Origin: Streptacidiphilus rugosus AM-16
Lineage (GTDB): Bacteria > Actinomycetota > Actinomycetes > Streptomycetales > Streptomycetaceae
Direction of reading: 5' to 3'
NCBI RefSeq assembly: GCF_000744655.1
Contig: NZ_JQMJ01000004.1
Coordinates: forward strand, 558,001 to 622,000
Length of the DNA stretch: 64,000 bases
The notes under the pieces are model-generated. The model searched no databases. It was not told the DNA's origin and worked only from the letters and a program-made list of their open reading frames with translations. Positions 46,584 through 55,767 of the stretch are shown in pieces; the first letter of the stretch is position 1; every line of letters begins with the position of its first letter. Both the position numbers and the translations under genes were made by a program.

Positions 46584-46882
46584 ACCACCCGGAGCGGCGC
46601 GCCCGCGCCGTCGGCGGAGTAGTCGTGGACAACCTCCAGCAGCTCCGCCATCCGCGCCTGCCAGGCGAGGTTGACGGGCAGTTCGCCGAGTTCCGCGAGC
46701 AGCCTCGGGTAGTTCTCGACCTCAAGCAGATGAAAGAGGTCGGCACCGCTGCGCCAGATGGTCCACTCGGTTGCACCGGCGGCTCGGATGGCACCGGTGA
46801 GCTCCTCGGGCACCTCGCGGTGGGCATGTTCGTAGGCGGCGATCCGGTCGGCGCGGACGCGGGTGTGCAGGGCGACTCTCAT
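46571..46882 (-). CDS. L-rhamnose/L-fucose mutarotase
   Basis: A 103-residue RhaM-type dimeric alpha-beta barrel protein that speeds interconversion of sugar anomers. RVALHTRVRADRIAAYEHAHREVPEEL, GATEWTIWRSGADLFHLLEVE and NLAWQARMAELLEVVHDYS cover the whole fold, with the active-site His and Tyr/Trp region visible. The ATG overlaps the lutC stop. In this operon L-fucose is the expected sugar. Confidence 0.9.
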   Translation of the reverse strand: MRVALHTRVRADRIAAYEHAHREVPEELTGAIRAAGATEWTIWRSGADLFHLLEVENYPRLLAELGELPVNLAWQARMAELLEVVHDYSADGAGAPLRVVWQL

Positions 46883-47475
46883 GCGCGCGGCTCCTCTCTG
46901 ACGATCACGACATCCAGGATCCTGGGGCCGTGGACACCCTCGACGCGGTCGAGTTCGATGTCGCTGGTCGCGGAAGGGCCGGAGACGAAGGTCAACGGCC
47001 GGGCGGGGTCGAGCAGGGCGATCGCGTCCGGCACGTCGGCGACGATCTGCTCGGCCCGCACGACGCACACATGGTGGTCAGGCAGCAGGGTGAGGGCCCG
47101 GCGGCCCTGGCCGGGGCCAGCGTCGAGGACGACGGTGCCGGTGACGGCGATCCCGGCCCCGCAGGTGGTCAGCACACTGTCGGCGGCCTCCAGGTCGCTC
47201 AACCCCAGCGGCTCGGCGAGGCGTCGCCAGGGCCCGTCAGGGGCGAGCTCGGGTGGGAAGCCCGGCGGCACGACGAGGGTGCGGGCGTCGTTGCCGGTCA
47301 GCAGCCCGGCGATGGTGTCGCGGGCCTCACCTGGCGTGGTCTGCACAACCCGGGCGCGGTAGTCGGCGACGCGCTCGGCGAAGAGCGCGACCGTGTCCTG
47401 GCCGTCCGCGTGGTCGGCGGGCACGTCGGCAAGGGCGGCGCGGATGCGCGCGAGGACGGTGTCACGGGCCGTCAT
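46879..47475 (-). CDS. lutC: Lactate utilization protein C (LUD domain)
   Basis: A 198-residue LUD-domain protein, subunit of the LutABC L-lactate oxidation complex. TARDTVLARIRAAL at the start, TLVVPPGFP, AADSVLTTCGAGIAVTGTVVLDAG and LTLLPDHHVCVVRAEQIV are the family blocks, and FVSGPSATSDIELDRVEGVHGP is the C-terminal signature. It seems intact: AGGAGA lies 7 bp before ATG 47475. Its partners lutA and lutB directly upstream are a broken fusion, so it may no longer work in L-lactate oxidation. Confidence 0.93.
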   Translation of the reverse strand: MTARDTVLARIRAALADVPADHADGQDTVALFAERVADYRARVVQTTPGEARDTIAGLLTGNDARTLVVPPGFPPELAPDGPWRRLAEPLGLSDLEAADSVLTTCGAGIAVTGTVVLDAGPGQGRRALTLLPDHHVCVVRAEQIVADVPDAIALLDPARPLTFVSGPSATSDIELDRVEGVHGPRILDVVIVREEPRA

Positions 47476-48377
47476 CACTGGTCTCCTGACGGGGGCTGCG
47501 GGTGGGTGCGCTGCCACCAGGCGCGGAAGGGCTCCGGAGGCGGAGCGGGGGTGTCGCGGACGTCGGTCCAGCCGCGGAGGGGACCGGGGAGCGGACCGAT
47601 GACGCCCTTGCGCGCGACCAGGCGCCCGCCGAGCGCGGCGGCCTTCTGGGCCTGGGCAATGCGGCCGGGTGAGGAGAGGACGGCGGTGGCCGCCCGCATC
47701 GCGAGGGCCTCGGCGGTGGGTGTGGGCGCTTGATGCGCTTGGCCTCGACGGCCTTGGCCGGCAGATGGGTGAGCACCTCGGGGATGTTGATTTTGACGGG
47801 GCAGGCGTCGTAGCAGGCGCCGCAGAGTGTGGAGGCGAAGGGCAACGTGGAGGCGTGCTCGACGCCTACGAGCTGCGGAGTCAGGATCGCGCCGATCGGG
47901 CCGGGGTAGACGGAGCCGTTGCGGCTTGTCGCCCAGCCGCAGCCCGCGCAGCGAGTGGCAGGTCGGGTGGTAGGTGACCCGGTGCGGGAAGTACGCACCC
48001 ACGCCGGTCACCCCCAGGACGTCGACGAGGAACTCGGTGAACTCGGGTACACGTGGGGCGAGTTCGCCGACATCTCTGCGGAGTGCCTCGTCGCCCGACT
48101 GCCCGGCGAGAGCGGGGTGGTTCTCGCGGACCATGCCCGCGCACGACGCGGAGGGCGTCACGATCGCGTCGTAGCCGGCAAACGCCTCGACGAAGCGGCG
48201 CATCAGCGGCATCGCCTCCGGCCGGTAGCCGGTGTTGAAGTGCATCTGCCCGCAGCAGGTCTGCGCGAGCGGGAACTCGACCGTGTGGCCGAGCCGCTCC
48301 AGCACGGTGACGACTGCCTTGCCGGTCTCGGGGCCCATCGTGTCGTTGAAGCAGGTGACGAACAGCGCGATGCGCAT
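47475..48377 (-). pseudogene. Collapsed lutA-lutB remnant
   Basis: The first part is LutA, from MRIALFVTCFND through TCCGQMHFNTG to VTYHPTCHSLRGLRLGDKP. At about 47930 it jumps, in another frame, into the middle of LutB: GSVYPGPIGAIL and ASTLCGACYDACPVKINIPEVL. At about 47735 a second frameshift leads to LutB's end (TAEALAMRAATAVLSSPGR). LutA's last 70-80 residues and more than 300 N-terminal LutB residues with their Fe-S motifs are gone. The product cannot be functional. The lutC start still overlaps its stop. Confidence 0.88.
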
Positions 48378-49402
48378 CAGGAGGCCTCCTGCCCGGGGTC
48401 TGCGGGGGCGGCGGGATCGGCGGTGGGCAGGGGCACGTCCCAGGGGAGCAGGCCGTCCGACCGCAGCATGGACCACAGTTCCGCGGGGATCTCCCAGCGG
48501 GCCATGGCTGCTGCGTCCTGGGCCTCCTCCGGGCTGCGGGTGCCGACCAGGACGCTGGCGACGGCGGGATGGCCGAGAGGGAACTGCAGGGCCGCCGCGC
48601 GCAGCGGCACGCCGTGCTCCTCGCAGACAGTCTCGATCCGTAGCGCCCGCTGAAACAGCGCCTGCGAGGCGGGTGCGTAGTCGTACGTGGCACCGGGCTT
48701 CGGGTCGGCCAGCAGACCGGAGTTGAAGACCCCGCCGACCACCACGGAAACGCCCCTGCGCGCGGCGTCGGGCAGCAGGAAAGTCAGGCCCGTCTGGTCG
48801 AGCAGGGAGTAGCGCCCGGCGAGGAGCACCACGTCGACATCGGTCTCGCGGACGAACCGGTCCAGCATCCGAGTCTGGTTCATGCCGGCGCCGATGGCGC
48901 CGACCATTCCCTCGGCGCGCATCCGTTCCAGCTCAGGGTAGGCGGACGAGAAGGCCTGTTCCTCGTGGTCGTCCGGATCGTGCAGGTAGACGACGTCGAC
49001 GTGGTCCAGTCCGAGCCGGACAAGACTGTCCTCCAGGCTGCTGCGCACCCCGTAGGCGCTGAAGTCCCACACCCGTTCGTGTGTGGCCGGCACCGAGAAG
49101 CCCTGGGCGAGGTCGTCGCCGTGGGGCTCCGGCCAAGGTCGCAGCAGGCGTCCGACCTTGGTGGACACGACGTACTCGGCGCGCGGTCGGTTGCGAAGGG
49201 CCTCCCCAAGGCGTCGCTCGGAGAGACCGAGTCCGTAGTGCGGAGCGGTGTCGAAGTAGCGGACGCCCGCTTTCCAGGCCGCGTCCACCGTGGACCGGGC
49301 CTGCTCGTCGTCGATCTCGGTGAAGAGGTTTCCGAGCGCGGCTGCTCCGAGGGAGAGCCGGGTGACCTCCACGTCGCCGCGTCCGAGCCTCGTGGTGTGC
49401 AT
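48377..49402 (-). CDS. Aldo/keto reductase, probable L-fucose dehydrogenase
   Basis: A 341-residue NAD(P)-dependent AKR. The catalytic tetrad is Asp51 and Tyr56 (YFDTAPHYGLG), Lys82 (STKVGR) and His141 (VVYLHDPDD). The sequence follows the D-threo-aldose 1-dehydrogenase/L-galactose dehydrogenase branch, which accepts L-fucose. It would oxidise L-fucose to L-fucono-lactone, the first step of this operon. The stop overlaps the lutA remnant's start. The substrate is inferred from branch and neighbours. Confidence 0.9.
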   Translation of the reverse strand: MHTTRLGRGDVEVTRLSLGAAALGNLFTEIDDEQARSTVDAAWKAGVRYFDTAPHYGLGLSERRLGEALRNRPRAEYVVSTKVGRLLRPWPEPHGDDLAQGFSVPATHERVWDFSAYGVRSSLEDSLVRLGLDHVDVVYLHDPDDHEEQAFSSAYPELERMRAEGMVGAIGAGMNQTRMLDRFVRETDVDVVLLAGRYSLLDQTGLTFLLPDAARRGVSVVVGGVFNSGLLADPKPGATYDYAPASQALFQRALRIETVCEEHGVPLRAAALQFPLGHPAVASVLVGTRSPEEAQDAAAMARWEIPAELWSMLRSDGLLPWDVPLPTADPAAPADPGQEAS

Positions 49403-49549
49403 GGGTGTGGTGTGCCCTTCCTGTCATCGGCGCAGCCTGCGGTGTGCCCGGCGTGAGGGGCCCGGCCGGGCCGAGAGCACGACACCGTCAGTCGGGTCTC
49501 GGTCCGGCCGGAGTTTTTCGCGCGACGCTCGGGCGTCGTGCGGCGGCAC

Positions 49550-50323
49550 CTACGGTCGGGGCGGACGCAGGCGGAGGCCGGCCATGCCGCCGTCGACCGC
49601 GAGGGCGGTGCCGGTGGTCGAGCCCGCGAGGGGGCTCGCCAGGTAGGCGATGGCGGCGGCGACCTCGTCGGCTCCGACCAGGCGGCCGTGCGGCTGGCGG
49701 GCGTTCAGCGCGGCGCGCTCGGCGGCCGGGTCGTCGGCGGCATCCAGCAGGCGGGCGACCCAGGGGGTGTCCACCGTGCCGGGGTTGACGCAGTTGACCC
49801 GGATGCCCTCGCGGACGTGGTCGGCGGCCATGGCCAGGGTCAGTGAGAGCACGGCTCCCTTGCTGGCCGAGTACAGCGCGCGCTGCGGAAGCCCGGCCGT
49901 GGCGGCGATGGAGCAGGTGTTGACGATCGCCGCGGTACTCCCCGGTCGGGACAGCGCGGAGCGTCGCAGGTGTGGGAGGGCGGCGCGGGTCACGCGGACG
50001 ATCCCGAGGACGTTGATGTCCAGCACCTGCTGCCACTGGCTGTCGGGGTTGTCCTCGACCGTACCGGCGGCGCCGATTCCGGCGTTGTTGACCAGGATGT
50101 CCAGGCCGCCGAGCGCTGTGACGGCGGCCTCGACCGCGGCGCGGACGCTGTCGTCGTCGCCCACGTCGGCGCGGATGGCGCGCAGGGGCCCCTGGACCGT
50201 GCCAGGGTCGAGGTCGAGCACGGCGACCTGGGCGCCGCGGGCGGCGAGCAGGTTCGCGGTGGCCAGGCCGATGCCCGAGGCGCCCCCGGTGACGACCGCT
50301 CGCAGGCCGTGCAGCTCGTTCAT
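49550..50323 (-). CDS. SDR family dehydrogenase, probable 2-keto-3-deoxy-L-fuconate dehydrogenase
   Basis: A 257-residue classical short-chain dehydrogenase. TGGASGIG at 12-19 binds [11 protein letters not shown] follows, and the active site is Ser in [10 protein letters not shown] with Tyr-x-x-x-Lys in LYSASKG. Between an L-fuconate dehydratase and a dehydrogenase it would oxidise 2-keto-3-deoxy-L-fuconate at C4 to the 2,4-diketo acid. The ATG overlaps the dehydratase stop (ATGA). A 147-bp gap separates it from the AKR gene. Confidence 0.9.
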   Translation of the reverse strand: MNELHGLRAVVTGGASGIGLATANLLAARGAQVAVLDLDPGTVQGPLRAIRADVGDDDSVRAAVEAAVTALGGLDILVNNAGIGAAGTVEDNPDSQWQQVLDINVLGIVRVTRAALPHLRRSALSRPGSTAAIVNTCSIAATAGLPQRALYSASKGAVLSLTLAMAADHVREGIRVNCVNPGTVDTPWVARLLDAADDPAAERAALNARQPHGRLVGADEVAAAIAYLASPLAGSTTGTALAVDGGMAGLRLRPPRP

Positions 50324-51678
50324 TTCTGCTCCTCCGGTACGGTCGCGGCGGCCTCGGCGACGGCGCGGTCCTCGGTCCAGAAGGTGCCGTCGGGGTAGGT
50401 GAAGGTGGCGATCGACTCCGGGAGCATCTGCGCGGAGAAGCCCGGGGCTGCGGGGGCCCGGTAGCGGCCGTCGCGGATCACCGTGGGGGTGACGAAGTGT
50501 TCGTGCAGGTGGTCCACGTACTCGATGACGCGGTTCTCGGTGGTGCCGGAGAGGGCGACGTAGTCGAACATGGACAGGTGCTGTACCAGCTCGCACAGTC
50601 CCACCCCGCCGGCGTGCGGGCAGACCGGGACGTCGAACTTGGCGGCGAGCAGCAGGATGGCGAGGTTCTCGTTCACGCCGCCGACCCGGGCGGAGTCGAG
50701 CTGGAGCACGTCGATGGCGCCGGCCTGGAGCAGCTGCTTGAAGACGATGCGGTTTTGCACGTGTTCGCCCGTGGCGACCCTGACCGGCGCGACGGCCGCA
50801 CGAATCGCGGCGTGGCCGAGCACGTCGTCGGGGCTGGTGGGCTCCTCGATCCAGTACGGGTCGAATTCCGCGAGCGCGCGCGTCCAGGCGATGGCGTCGG
50901 CCACGTCCCAGCGCTGGTTGGCGTCGATCGCCATCCGCACGCCCTCACCGACCGCGGCGCGCGCGGCGCGGCAGCGGCGGATGTCGTCGGCCAGGTCGGC
51001 GCCGACCTTCAGCTTGATCTGGGTGAAGCCGTCGGCGACGGCCTGCTTGGCGAGGCGGGTCAGCTTCTCGTCGCTGTAGCCGAGCCAGCCGGGCGAGGTC
51101 GTGTAGGCCGGGTAGCCGCTCTCCCACAGGCGCGTGGTCCGCTCGGCGCGGCCGGAGCGGGCCGCCTCCAGCAGGGCGAGGGCCTCCTCGGGGGTGATGG
51201 CGTCGGTGAGGTAGCGGAAGTCGACCTGGGAGACCAGCCAGGCCGGCTCCGCCTCGGCGAGGAGCCGCCACAGCGGCAGTCCGGCGCGCTTGGCGGCCAG
51301 GTCCCAGACGGCGTTGACGACGGCGCCGATCGCCATGTGCATCACGCCCTTCTCGGGACCGAGCCAGCGCAGCTGGCTGTCGCCGATCAGGTCGCGGTTC
51401 AGGGTGCCGGGATCCGCGCACAGCTCCTCGACGGAGCGTCCGACGACGTGGTGGCGCAGCGCGTTGACCGCCGCGACCTGGACGTCGTTGCCTCGCCCGA
51501 TGGTGAAGGTGAACCCGTGGCCCTCGAGGCCGTCACCCGCGTCGGTGCGAAGGATCACGTAGGCGGCGGAGTAGTCGGGGTCGGGGTTCATCGCGTCCGA
51601 GCCGTCCAGCGACCGTGAGGTCGGGAAGCGGACGTCGTAGGTGTCCAACGCGGTGATCCGCGCCGTGGCAGTCGGCAT
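50320..51678 (-). CDS. L-fuconate dehydratase
   Basis: A 452-residue enolase-superfamily enzyme removing water from L-fuconate to give 2-keto-3-deoxy-L-fuconate. The N-terminal [34 protein letters not shown] is specific for fuconate dehydratases. IKLKVGAD has the KxK acid/base, [20 protein letters not shown] and VATGEHVQN hold the metal ligands, and [16 protein letters not shown] the His region. GAGAG precedes ATG 51678. It is strongly identified by its N-terminal capping domain. Confidence 0.93.
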   Translation of the reverse strand: MPTATARITALDTYDVRFPTSRSLDGSDAMNPDPDYSAAYVILRTDAGDGLEGHGFTFTIGRGNDVQVAAVNALRHHVVGRSVEELCADPGTLNRDLIGDSQLRWLGPEKGVMHMAIGAVVNAVWDLAAKRAGLPLWRLLAEAEPAWLVSQVDFRYLTDAITPEEALALLEAARSGRAERTTRLWESGYPAYTTSPGWLGYSDEKLTRLAKQAVADGFTQIKLKVGADLADDIRRCRAARAAVGEGVRMAIDANQRWDVADAIAWTRALAEFDPYWIEEPTSPDDVLGHAAIRAAVAPVRVATGEHVQNRIVFKQLLQAGAIDVLQLDSARVGGVNENLAILLLAAKFDVPVCPHAGGVGLCELVQHLSMFDYVALSGTTENRVIEYVDHLHEHFVTPTVIRDGRYRAPAAPGFSAQMLPESIATFTYPDGTFWTEDRAVAEAAATVPEEQK

Positions 51679-51703
51679 GCTGTGCTCTCTCAAGGCTCAA
51701 GGC

Positions 51704-52573
51704 TCACGCTTGCTGGAAGGTCTGGCGCTGGCGGCCGAGGCGGTCGATCTCCAACTCGACGCATCGGCCCGGTCGCAGGTAGGGGTGGCCGGGCAGGCCG
51801 AGGGCGACTCCGGCCGGGGTGCCGGTGTTGATCACGTCGCCGGGTTCCAGCACCAGGTACTGGCTGAGGTAGCGGACGATCTCCGCGACGTCGAAGATCA
51901 TGTTCTTGGTGTGGCCGTCCTGCCGTCCCACCCCGTCAACGGAGAGCCGCAGACGGAGCTCCTGCGGGTCGCCCGCCTCGTCGGGGGTGACCAGCCAGGG
52001 GCCGAGCGGGTTGAAGGTCTCGCAGGACTTGCCGAGGTCCCACTGGCCGGAGAACTCCAACTGGAACTCCCGCTCGGAAACGTCGTTGCTGACGGCGTAC
52101 CCGGCCACGCAGGCCAGCGCCTCCTCGCGCGAGGCCAGATAGCGGGCCCGACGGCCGATCACGACCGCAAGCTCCACCTCCCAGTCCGTCTTGCGCGAAC
52201 CACGCGGGATCAGCACCTCGTCGTAGGGGCCGACCACAGTGCCGGGGTCCTTCATGAAGACGACCGGCCGCTCCGGGATCGCGGCGCCCGTCTCCTCCGC
52301 GTGGTCGCGGTAGTTGAGGCCGATGCAGACGACCTTGCCGGGCCGGGCCACCGGCGCGCCGATTCGCCAACCGCCGGGCGGCGGCGCCAGCTCGGGTAGC
52401 GTCCCCGCCGCGACCGCCTCGCGCACCAGGTCGATTCCGCCCGAGGCGAGGAAGGGACCGTCGATGTCACGGGTGACGTCGTCCAGGCTGAGGTAGCGCT
52501 CCCTGCCATCATCGATCGGGTCGAGCACGGTCGGCCGTTCGGCTCCTCGGGGCCCCAGGCGCAGGAATCTCAT
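51704..52573 (-). CDS. Fumarylacetoacetate hydrolase family protein, probable 2,4-diketo-3-deoxy-L-fuconate hydrolase
   Basis: A 289-residue FAH-fold C-C hydrolase. VVCIGLNYRDHAEETG, PVVFMKDPGTVVGP, WEVELAVVIGRRAR (metal Glu pair) and VINTGTPAGVALG are the usual blocks. As the first gene of the fucose operon it would split the diketo acid into pyruvate and L-lactate. ATG 52573 begins the family homology; AAGGGA lies before it. An ACATCGGATGT operator lies 58 bp upstream. Confidence 0.9.
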   Translation of the reverse strand: MRFLRLGPRGAERPTVLDPIDDGRERYLSLDDVTRDIDGPFLASGGIDLVREAVAAGTLPELAPPPGGWRIGAPVARPGKVVCIGLNYRDHAEETGAAIPERPVVFMKDPGTVVGPYDEVLIPRGSRKTDWEVELAVVIGRRARYLASREEALACVAGYAVSNDVSEREFQLEFSGQWDLGKSCETFNPLGPWLVTPDEAGDPQELRLRLSVDGVGRQDGHTKNMIFDVAEIVRYLSQYLVLEPGDVINTGTPAGVALGLPGHPYLRPGRCVELEIDRLGRQRQTFQQA

Positions 52574-52630
52574 CGGCGGTCCCTTCGAAGAGGTCAGGGC
52601 TGCAAGTGGTAGGGCTGAAATTCGACCTGG

Positions 52631-52647
52631 CATACATCGGATGTATG
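52631..52647. promoter_or_regulatory. GntR/FadR-type operator, catabolic operon
   Basis: CATACATC-G-GATGTATG: two perfect 8-bp arms with a single central base, 58 bp upstream of the FAH start. It shares the core ACATCGGATGT with sites before the transporter and the GH95-like gene. Confidence 0.8.
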
Positions 52648-52814
52648 ACGTCGGTGAACGTGACCCTAGGCGTGCCCGCACGCCCAGGCAAGTAGACCTC
52701 AGAGGTTTGTTGTCCGCCGCCCCGCGGCCCATTTGGCAAAGCACCAGGTCAAAACCATAGGGGTGCTGACGGCATGGATTCTCTCCGGTGTCGATCCGGC
52801 GACGATCGCCGAAG

Positions 52815-52825
52815 ACATCGGATGT
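52815..52825. promoter_or_regulatory. GntR/FadR-type operator, transporter operon
   Basis: ACATCGGATGT, a perfect 5-1-5 inverted repeat, lies 178 bp upstream of the binding-protein start. The core is identical to the catabolic-operon site. Confidence 0.75.
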
Positions 52826-53002
52826 AGGTCTTGTCAGGCCAGGCAACGCAGCCGTAACGTCCTCGCCATCGGACAGCCACCCGATGATTTCGGCCGAGCG
52901 CTCCGCACTGTGCGCCTCCCACGCGCCTGCTCAACCTGACGGCAGGAGCACGCAGTCACAGGAGCCGTCGCCCAGCATCCTTCTCCCCTGGAGTGATTCC
53001 CA

Positions 53003-54061
53003 GTGAACCTGCGTACCTCCCGCACCGCCGCAGCAGTTGCCGTGACGCTGCTGGTCGGCGGTCTGGCCACCGCCTGCAACCGCGGCAGCACCGTCACCGG
53101 GGCCGGCTCGTCCGCCGCGGCCGGAAAGCCGGCGATCGGCATCGATCTCCCCCGCGCCGACTCCGACTTCTGGAACTCCTACGCCCAGTACCTACGGGGC
53201 GACATCACCAGCCAGAGCCTGAACACGCTGCCGATCAGCTCCTCGCAGAACGACATCACCAAGCTCGTCGCCAACGTGCACGTCTTCGAGAACACCGGTG
53301 CCAAGGCCATCGTGATGGCCCCTCAGGACACCGGCGCGATCGCCTCGACCCTGGACCAGCTGGCCGCCAAGAACATCCCCGTCGTCAGCGTCGACACCCG
53401 CCCGGACAAGGGCAAGGTCTACATGGTCGTCCGTGCCGACAACCGCGCCTACGGCACCAAGGCCTGCCAGTTCCTCGGCCAGCAGCTGCACGGCAAGGGC
53501 AAGGTGGCCGAGTTCGAGGGCGACCTGACCTCCGTCAACGGCCGCGACCGCTCGCAGGCCTTCGCCGACTGCATGAAGACCAACTTCCCGAACATCCAGG
53601 TCTTCCCGCTCACCACCAACTGGGACGGCGCGGTCGCGTCCAGCAAGCTGCAGACCCTGCTGGCGCAGAACCCGGACCTGAACGGCATCTACATGCAGGC
53701 GGGCGGCGTCTTCCTGCAGCCGACCCTGGCGCTGCTGCAGCAGAAGGGCCTGCTCAAGCCGGCGGGCACGCCCGGACACATCTCGATCATCTCCAACGAC
53801 GGCATCCCGCAGGAGTTCGACGCGATCCGCAAGGGCGAGATCGACGCCACCGTCTCGCAGCCCGCCGACCTGTACGCCAAGTACGCGCTCTTCTACGCCG
53901 AGGCCGCCGCCGAGGGCAAGACCTTCCAGCCCGGCCCGACCGACCACAACTCCACCATCATCCAGCTGCCGAACGGCCTGGAGGACCAGCTGCCCGCACC
54001 GCTGGTGACCAAGGCAAACGTCGACGACAAGAGCCTGTGGGGCAACAACGTCTCCAGCTGA
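53003..54061 (+). CDS. Sugar ABC transporter substrate-binding lipoprotein, probable L-fucose
   Basis: A 352-residue exported binding protein. The lipobox LATAC places the acylated Cys at 25. IGIDLPRADSDFWNSYAQYL and GAKAIVMAPQDTGAIASTLDQLAAKNIPVVSVDT show the ribose-type sugar-binding fold. GTG 53003 has GGAG 9 bp upstream. It leads the binding protein-ATPase-permease set inside the fucose regulon, which makes L-fucose the likely ligand, although no binding residue can be checked. Confidence 0.92.
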   Translation: MNLRTSRTAAAVAVTLLVGGLATACNRGSTVTGAGSSAAAGKPAIGIDLPRADSDFWNSYAQYLRGDITSQSLNTLPISSSQNDITKLVANVHVFENTGAKAIVMAPQDTGAIASTLDQLAAKNIPVVSVDTRPDKGKVYMVVRADNRAYGTKACQFLGQQLHGKGKVAEFEGDLTSVNGRDRSQAFADCMKTNFPNIQVFPLTTNWDGAVASSKLQTLLAQNPDLNGIYMQAGGVFLQPTLALLQQKGLLKPAGTPGHISIISNDGIPQEFDAIRKGEIDATVSQPADLYAKYALFYAEAAAEGKTFQPGPTDHNSTIIQLPNGLEDQLPAPLVTKANVDDKSLWGNNVSS

Positions 54062-54120
54062 CGCCGCCCCCGATCCCCCAGGCACTCACTGCATTCACCG
54101 CACAGAAAGGACGGCACCCC

Positions 54121-55767
54121 ATGGCGGACACGGCGCAGGCCCCTGCCGCACAGGCCGTCGCCACCACGGTCCCGGTGGTCGAGGCGGCCGGCGTCACCAA
54201 GCGCTTCGGCGCGACGGTGGCGCTGCGCGACGCGAAGATCGCGATCGACCCCGGGGAGTCACACGCCCTCGTAGGGCGCAACGGGGCGGGAAAGTCGACG
54301 CTCGTCTCCATCCTCACCGGCATCCAGCAGCCCGACACCGGCACTCTCTCCTTCTCCGGAGAGCCCGCCCCGGCGTTCGGCGACACCGACGCCTGGCGCG
54401 CCCGGGTGGCCTGCGTGTACCAGCGCTCCACCGTGGTCGGCGGACTGACGGTGGCGGAGAACCTCTTCTTGAACCGTCAGAGCGACGGCGGCCTGCGCCC
54501 GATCCGCTGGAAGGCGCTCCGCGCCCGCGCCGAGGCGCTGCTCGCCGAGTACGGCGTCGACGTCTCCCCGACCGCCCGGATCGCGGACCTGACGGTGGAG
54601 CAGCGGCAGTTCGTCGAGATCGCCCGCGCCCTCTCCTTCGGCGCACGGTTCATCATCCTCGACGAGCCGACCGCCAAGCTCGACGCCCGCGGCATCGAAC
54701 GCCTCTTCACCAAGCTCCGCGCACTGCAGGAGCAGGGCGTCGCCTTCCTCTACATCTCGCACCACCTCCAGGAGATCTACGAACTCTGCACACGCGTCAC
54801 CGTCTACCGCGACGCGCGGCACATCCTCACCGCACCGGTCGCCGGTCTCGGTCACGACGAACTCGTCGAGGCGATGACCGGTGAGAGCGGCGCACCGGAC
54901 CAGGTCACCACCTCCACGCAGGGGAGCCGAACCCTCACGGTCGGTGGCCGCGGCGCTCGGCCCGTGCTGGACGTGCGGGGGCTGACCCTGCCGGGCGTCT
55001 ACACAGACCTGTCCCTGACCGTGGCGGCCGGAGAGGTCGTGGGCCTGGCCGGGGCCACGACCAGCGGCAACGTTCAGGTCGGCGAGACAGTCGCCGGCCT
55101 GCACCATCCCCGAAGCGGTGCGGTGACGGTCGCCGGCCGCGATGTGCGCCTCGGCGACATCCCGGCGGCGCTGGCAGCCGGCATCGGCTTCGTCCCCGAG
55201 GACCGGCACCTCCAGGGCCTGGTGCCCGAACGCAGCGTCGCCGAGAACGCCACCCTCACGGTGACGGACCAGCTCGGCCCCTACGGCACCGTCCTGCCGT
55301 CCCGGACCCGCGACTTCGCCCGCCGAATGATCGAGGACCTGGACATCAAGACCCCGGACGCCGCAACGCCGGTCTCCGCCCTGTCCGGCGGCAACCAGCA
55401 GAAGGTGGTCGTCGCCCGTGCCCTGGCCACCGAGCCCGAACTGGTCGTCGCGATCCGGCCCACCAACGGCGTGGACATCAAGTCCAAGGAGTTCCTGCTC
55501 GGCCGCTTCCGGCGGCATGCCGAACAGGGCCGCGCCGCCCTGATCGTCTCCGACGAGCTGGACGACCTGCGCGCCTGCGACCGCGTGATCGCGATGTTCC
55601 ACGGCCGCATCGCCGCCGAGTACCCGGCCGGGTGGACCGACGAGCAACTCGTCGCCGCCATGGAGGGCGTTGCGGTGGACAGCGACACCCCGACCGAGCC
55701 AGGGCCCGCTGACCCGACCGAGACCGAGCACGACACGAAGGGACCCCGCCATGGCGGCCATCACTGA
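54121..55767 (+). CDS. Sugar ABC transporter ATP-binding protein with degenerate second site
   Basis: A 548-residue double-NBD ATPase. The first domain is complete: GRNGAGKST, LTVEQRQ and FIILDEPTAKLD. The second has a P-loop replaced by GATTSGNVQ and a Walker B reading LVVAIRPTNGVD, so the catalytic Glu is absent, while LSGGNQQK remains. Only the first site should hydrolyse ATP by the usual mechanism. A Pro/Glu/Thr tail and HGGHH end the protein. It overlaps the permease gene by 17 bp. Confidence 0.92.
   Translation: MADTAQAPAAQAVATTVPVVEAAGVTKRFGATVALRDAKIAIDPGESHALVGRNGAGKSTLVSILTGIQQPDTGTLSFSGEPAPAFGDTDAWRARVACVYQRSTVVGGLTVAENLFLNRQSDGGLRPIRWKALRARAEALLAEYGVDVSPTARIADLTVEQRQFVEIARALSFGARFIILDEPTAKLDARGIERLFTKLRALQEQGVAFLYISHHLQEIYELCTRVTVYRDARHILTAPVAGLGHDELVEAMTGESGAPDQVTTSTQGSRTLTVGGRGARPVLDVRGLTLPGVYTDLSLTVAAGEVVGLAGATTSGNVQVGETVAGLHHPRSGAVTVAGRDVRLGDIPAALAAGIGFVPEDRHLQGLVPERSVAENATLTVTDQLGPYGTVLPSRTRDFARRMIEDLDIKTPDAATPVSALSGGNQQKVVVARALATEPELVVAIRPTNGVDIKSKEFLLGRFRRHAEQGRAALIVSDELDDLRACDRVIAMFHGRIAAEYPAGWTDEQLVAAMEGVAVDSDTPTEPGPADPTETEHDTKGPRHGGHH

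Larger units (their letters stand above)
52574..53002. promoter_or_regulatory. Divergent fucose promoter region
   Basis: About 430 bp between the FAH gene (minus) and the binding-protein gene (plus). It contains two GntR-type palindromes, one near each promoter, and no gene. Confidence 0.6.
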
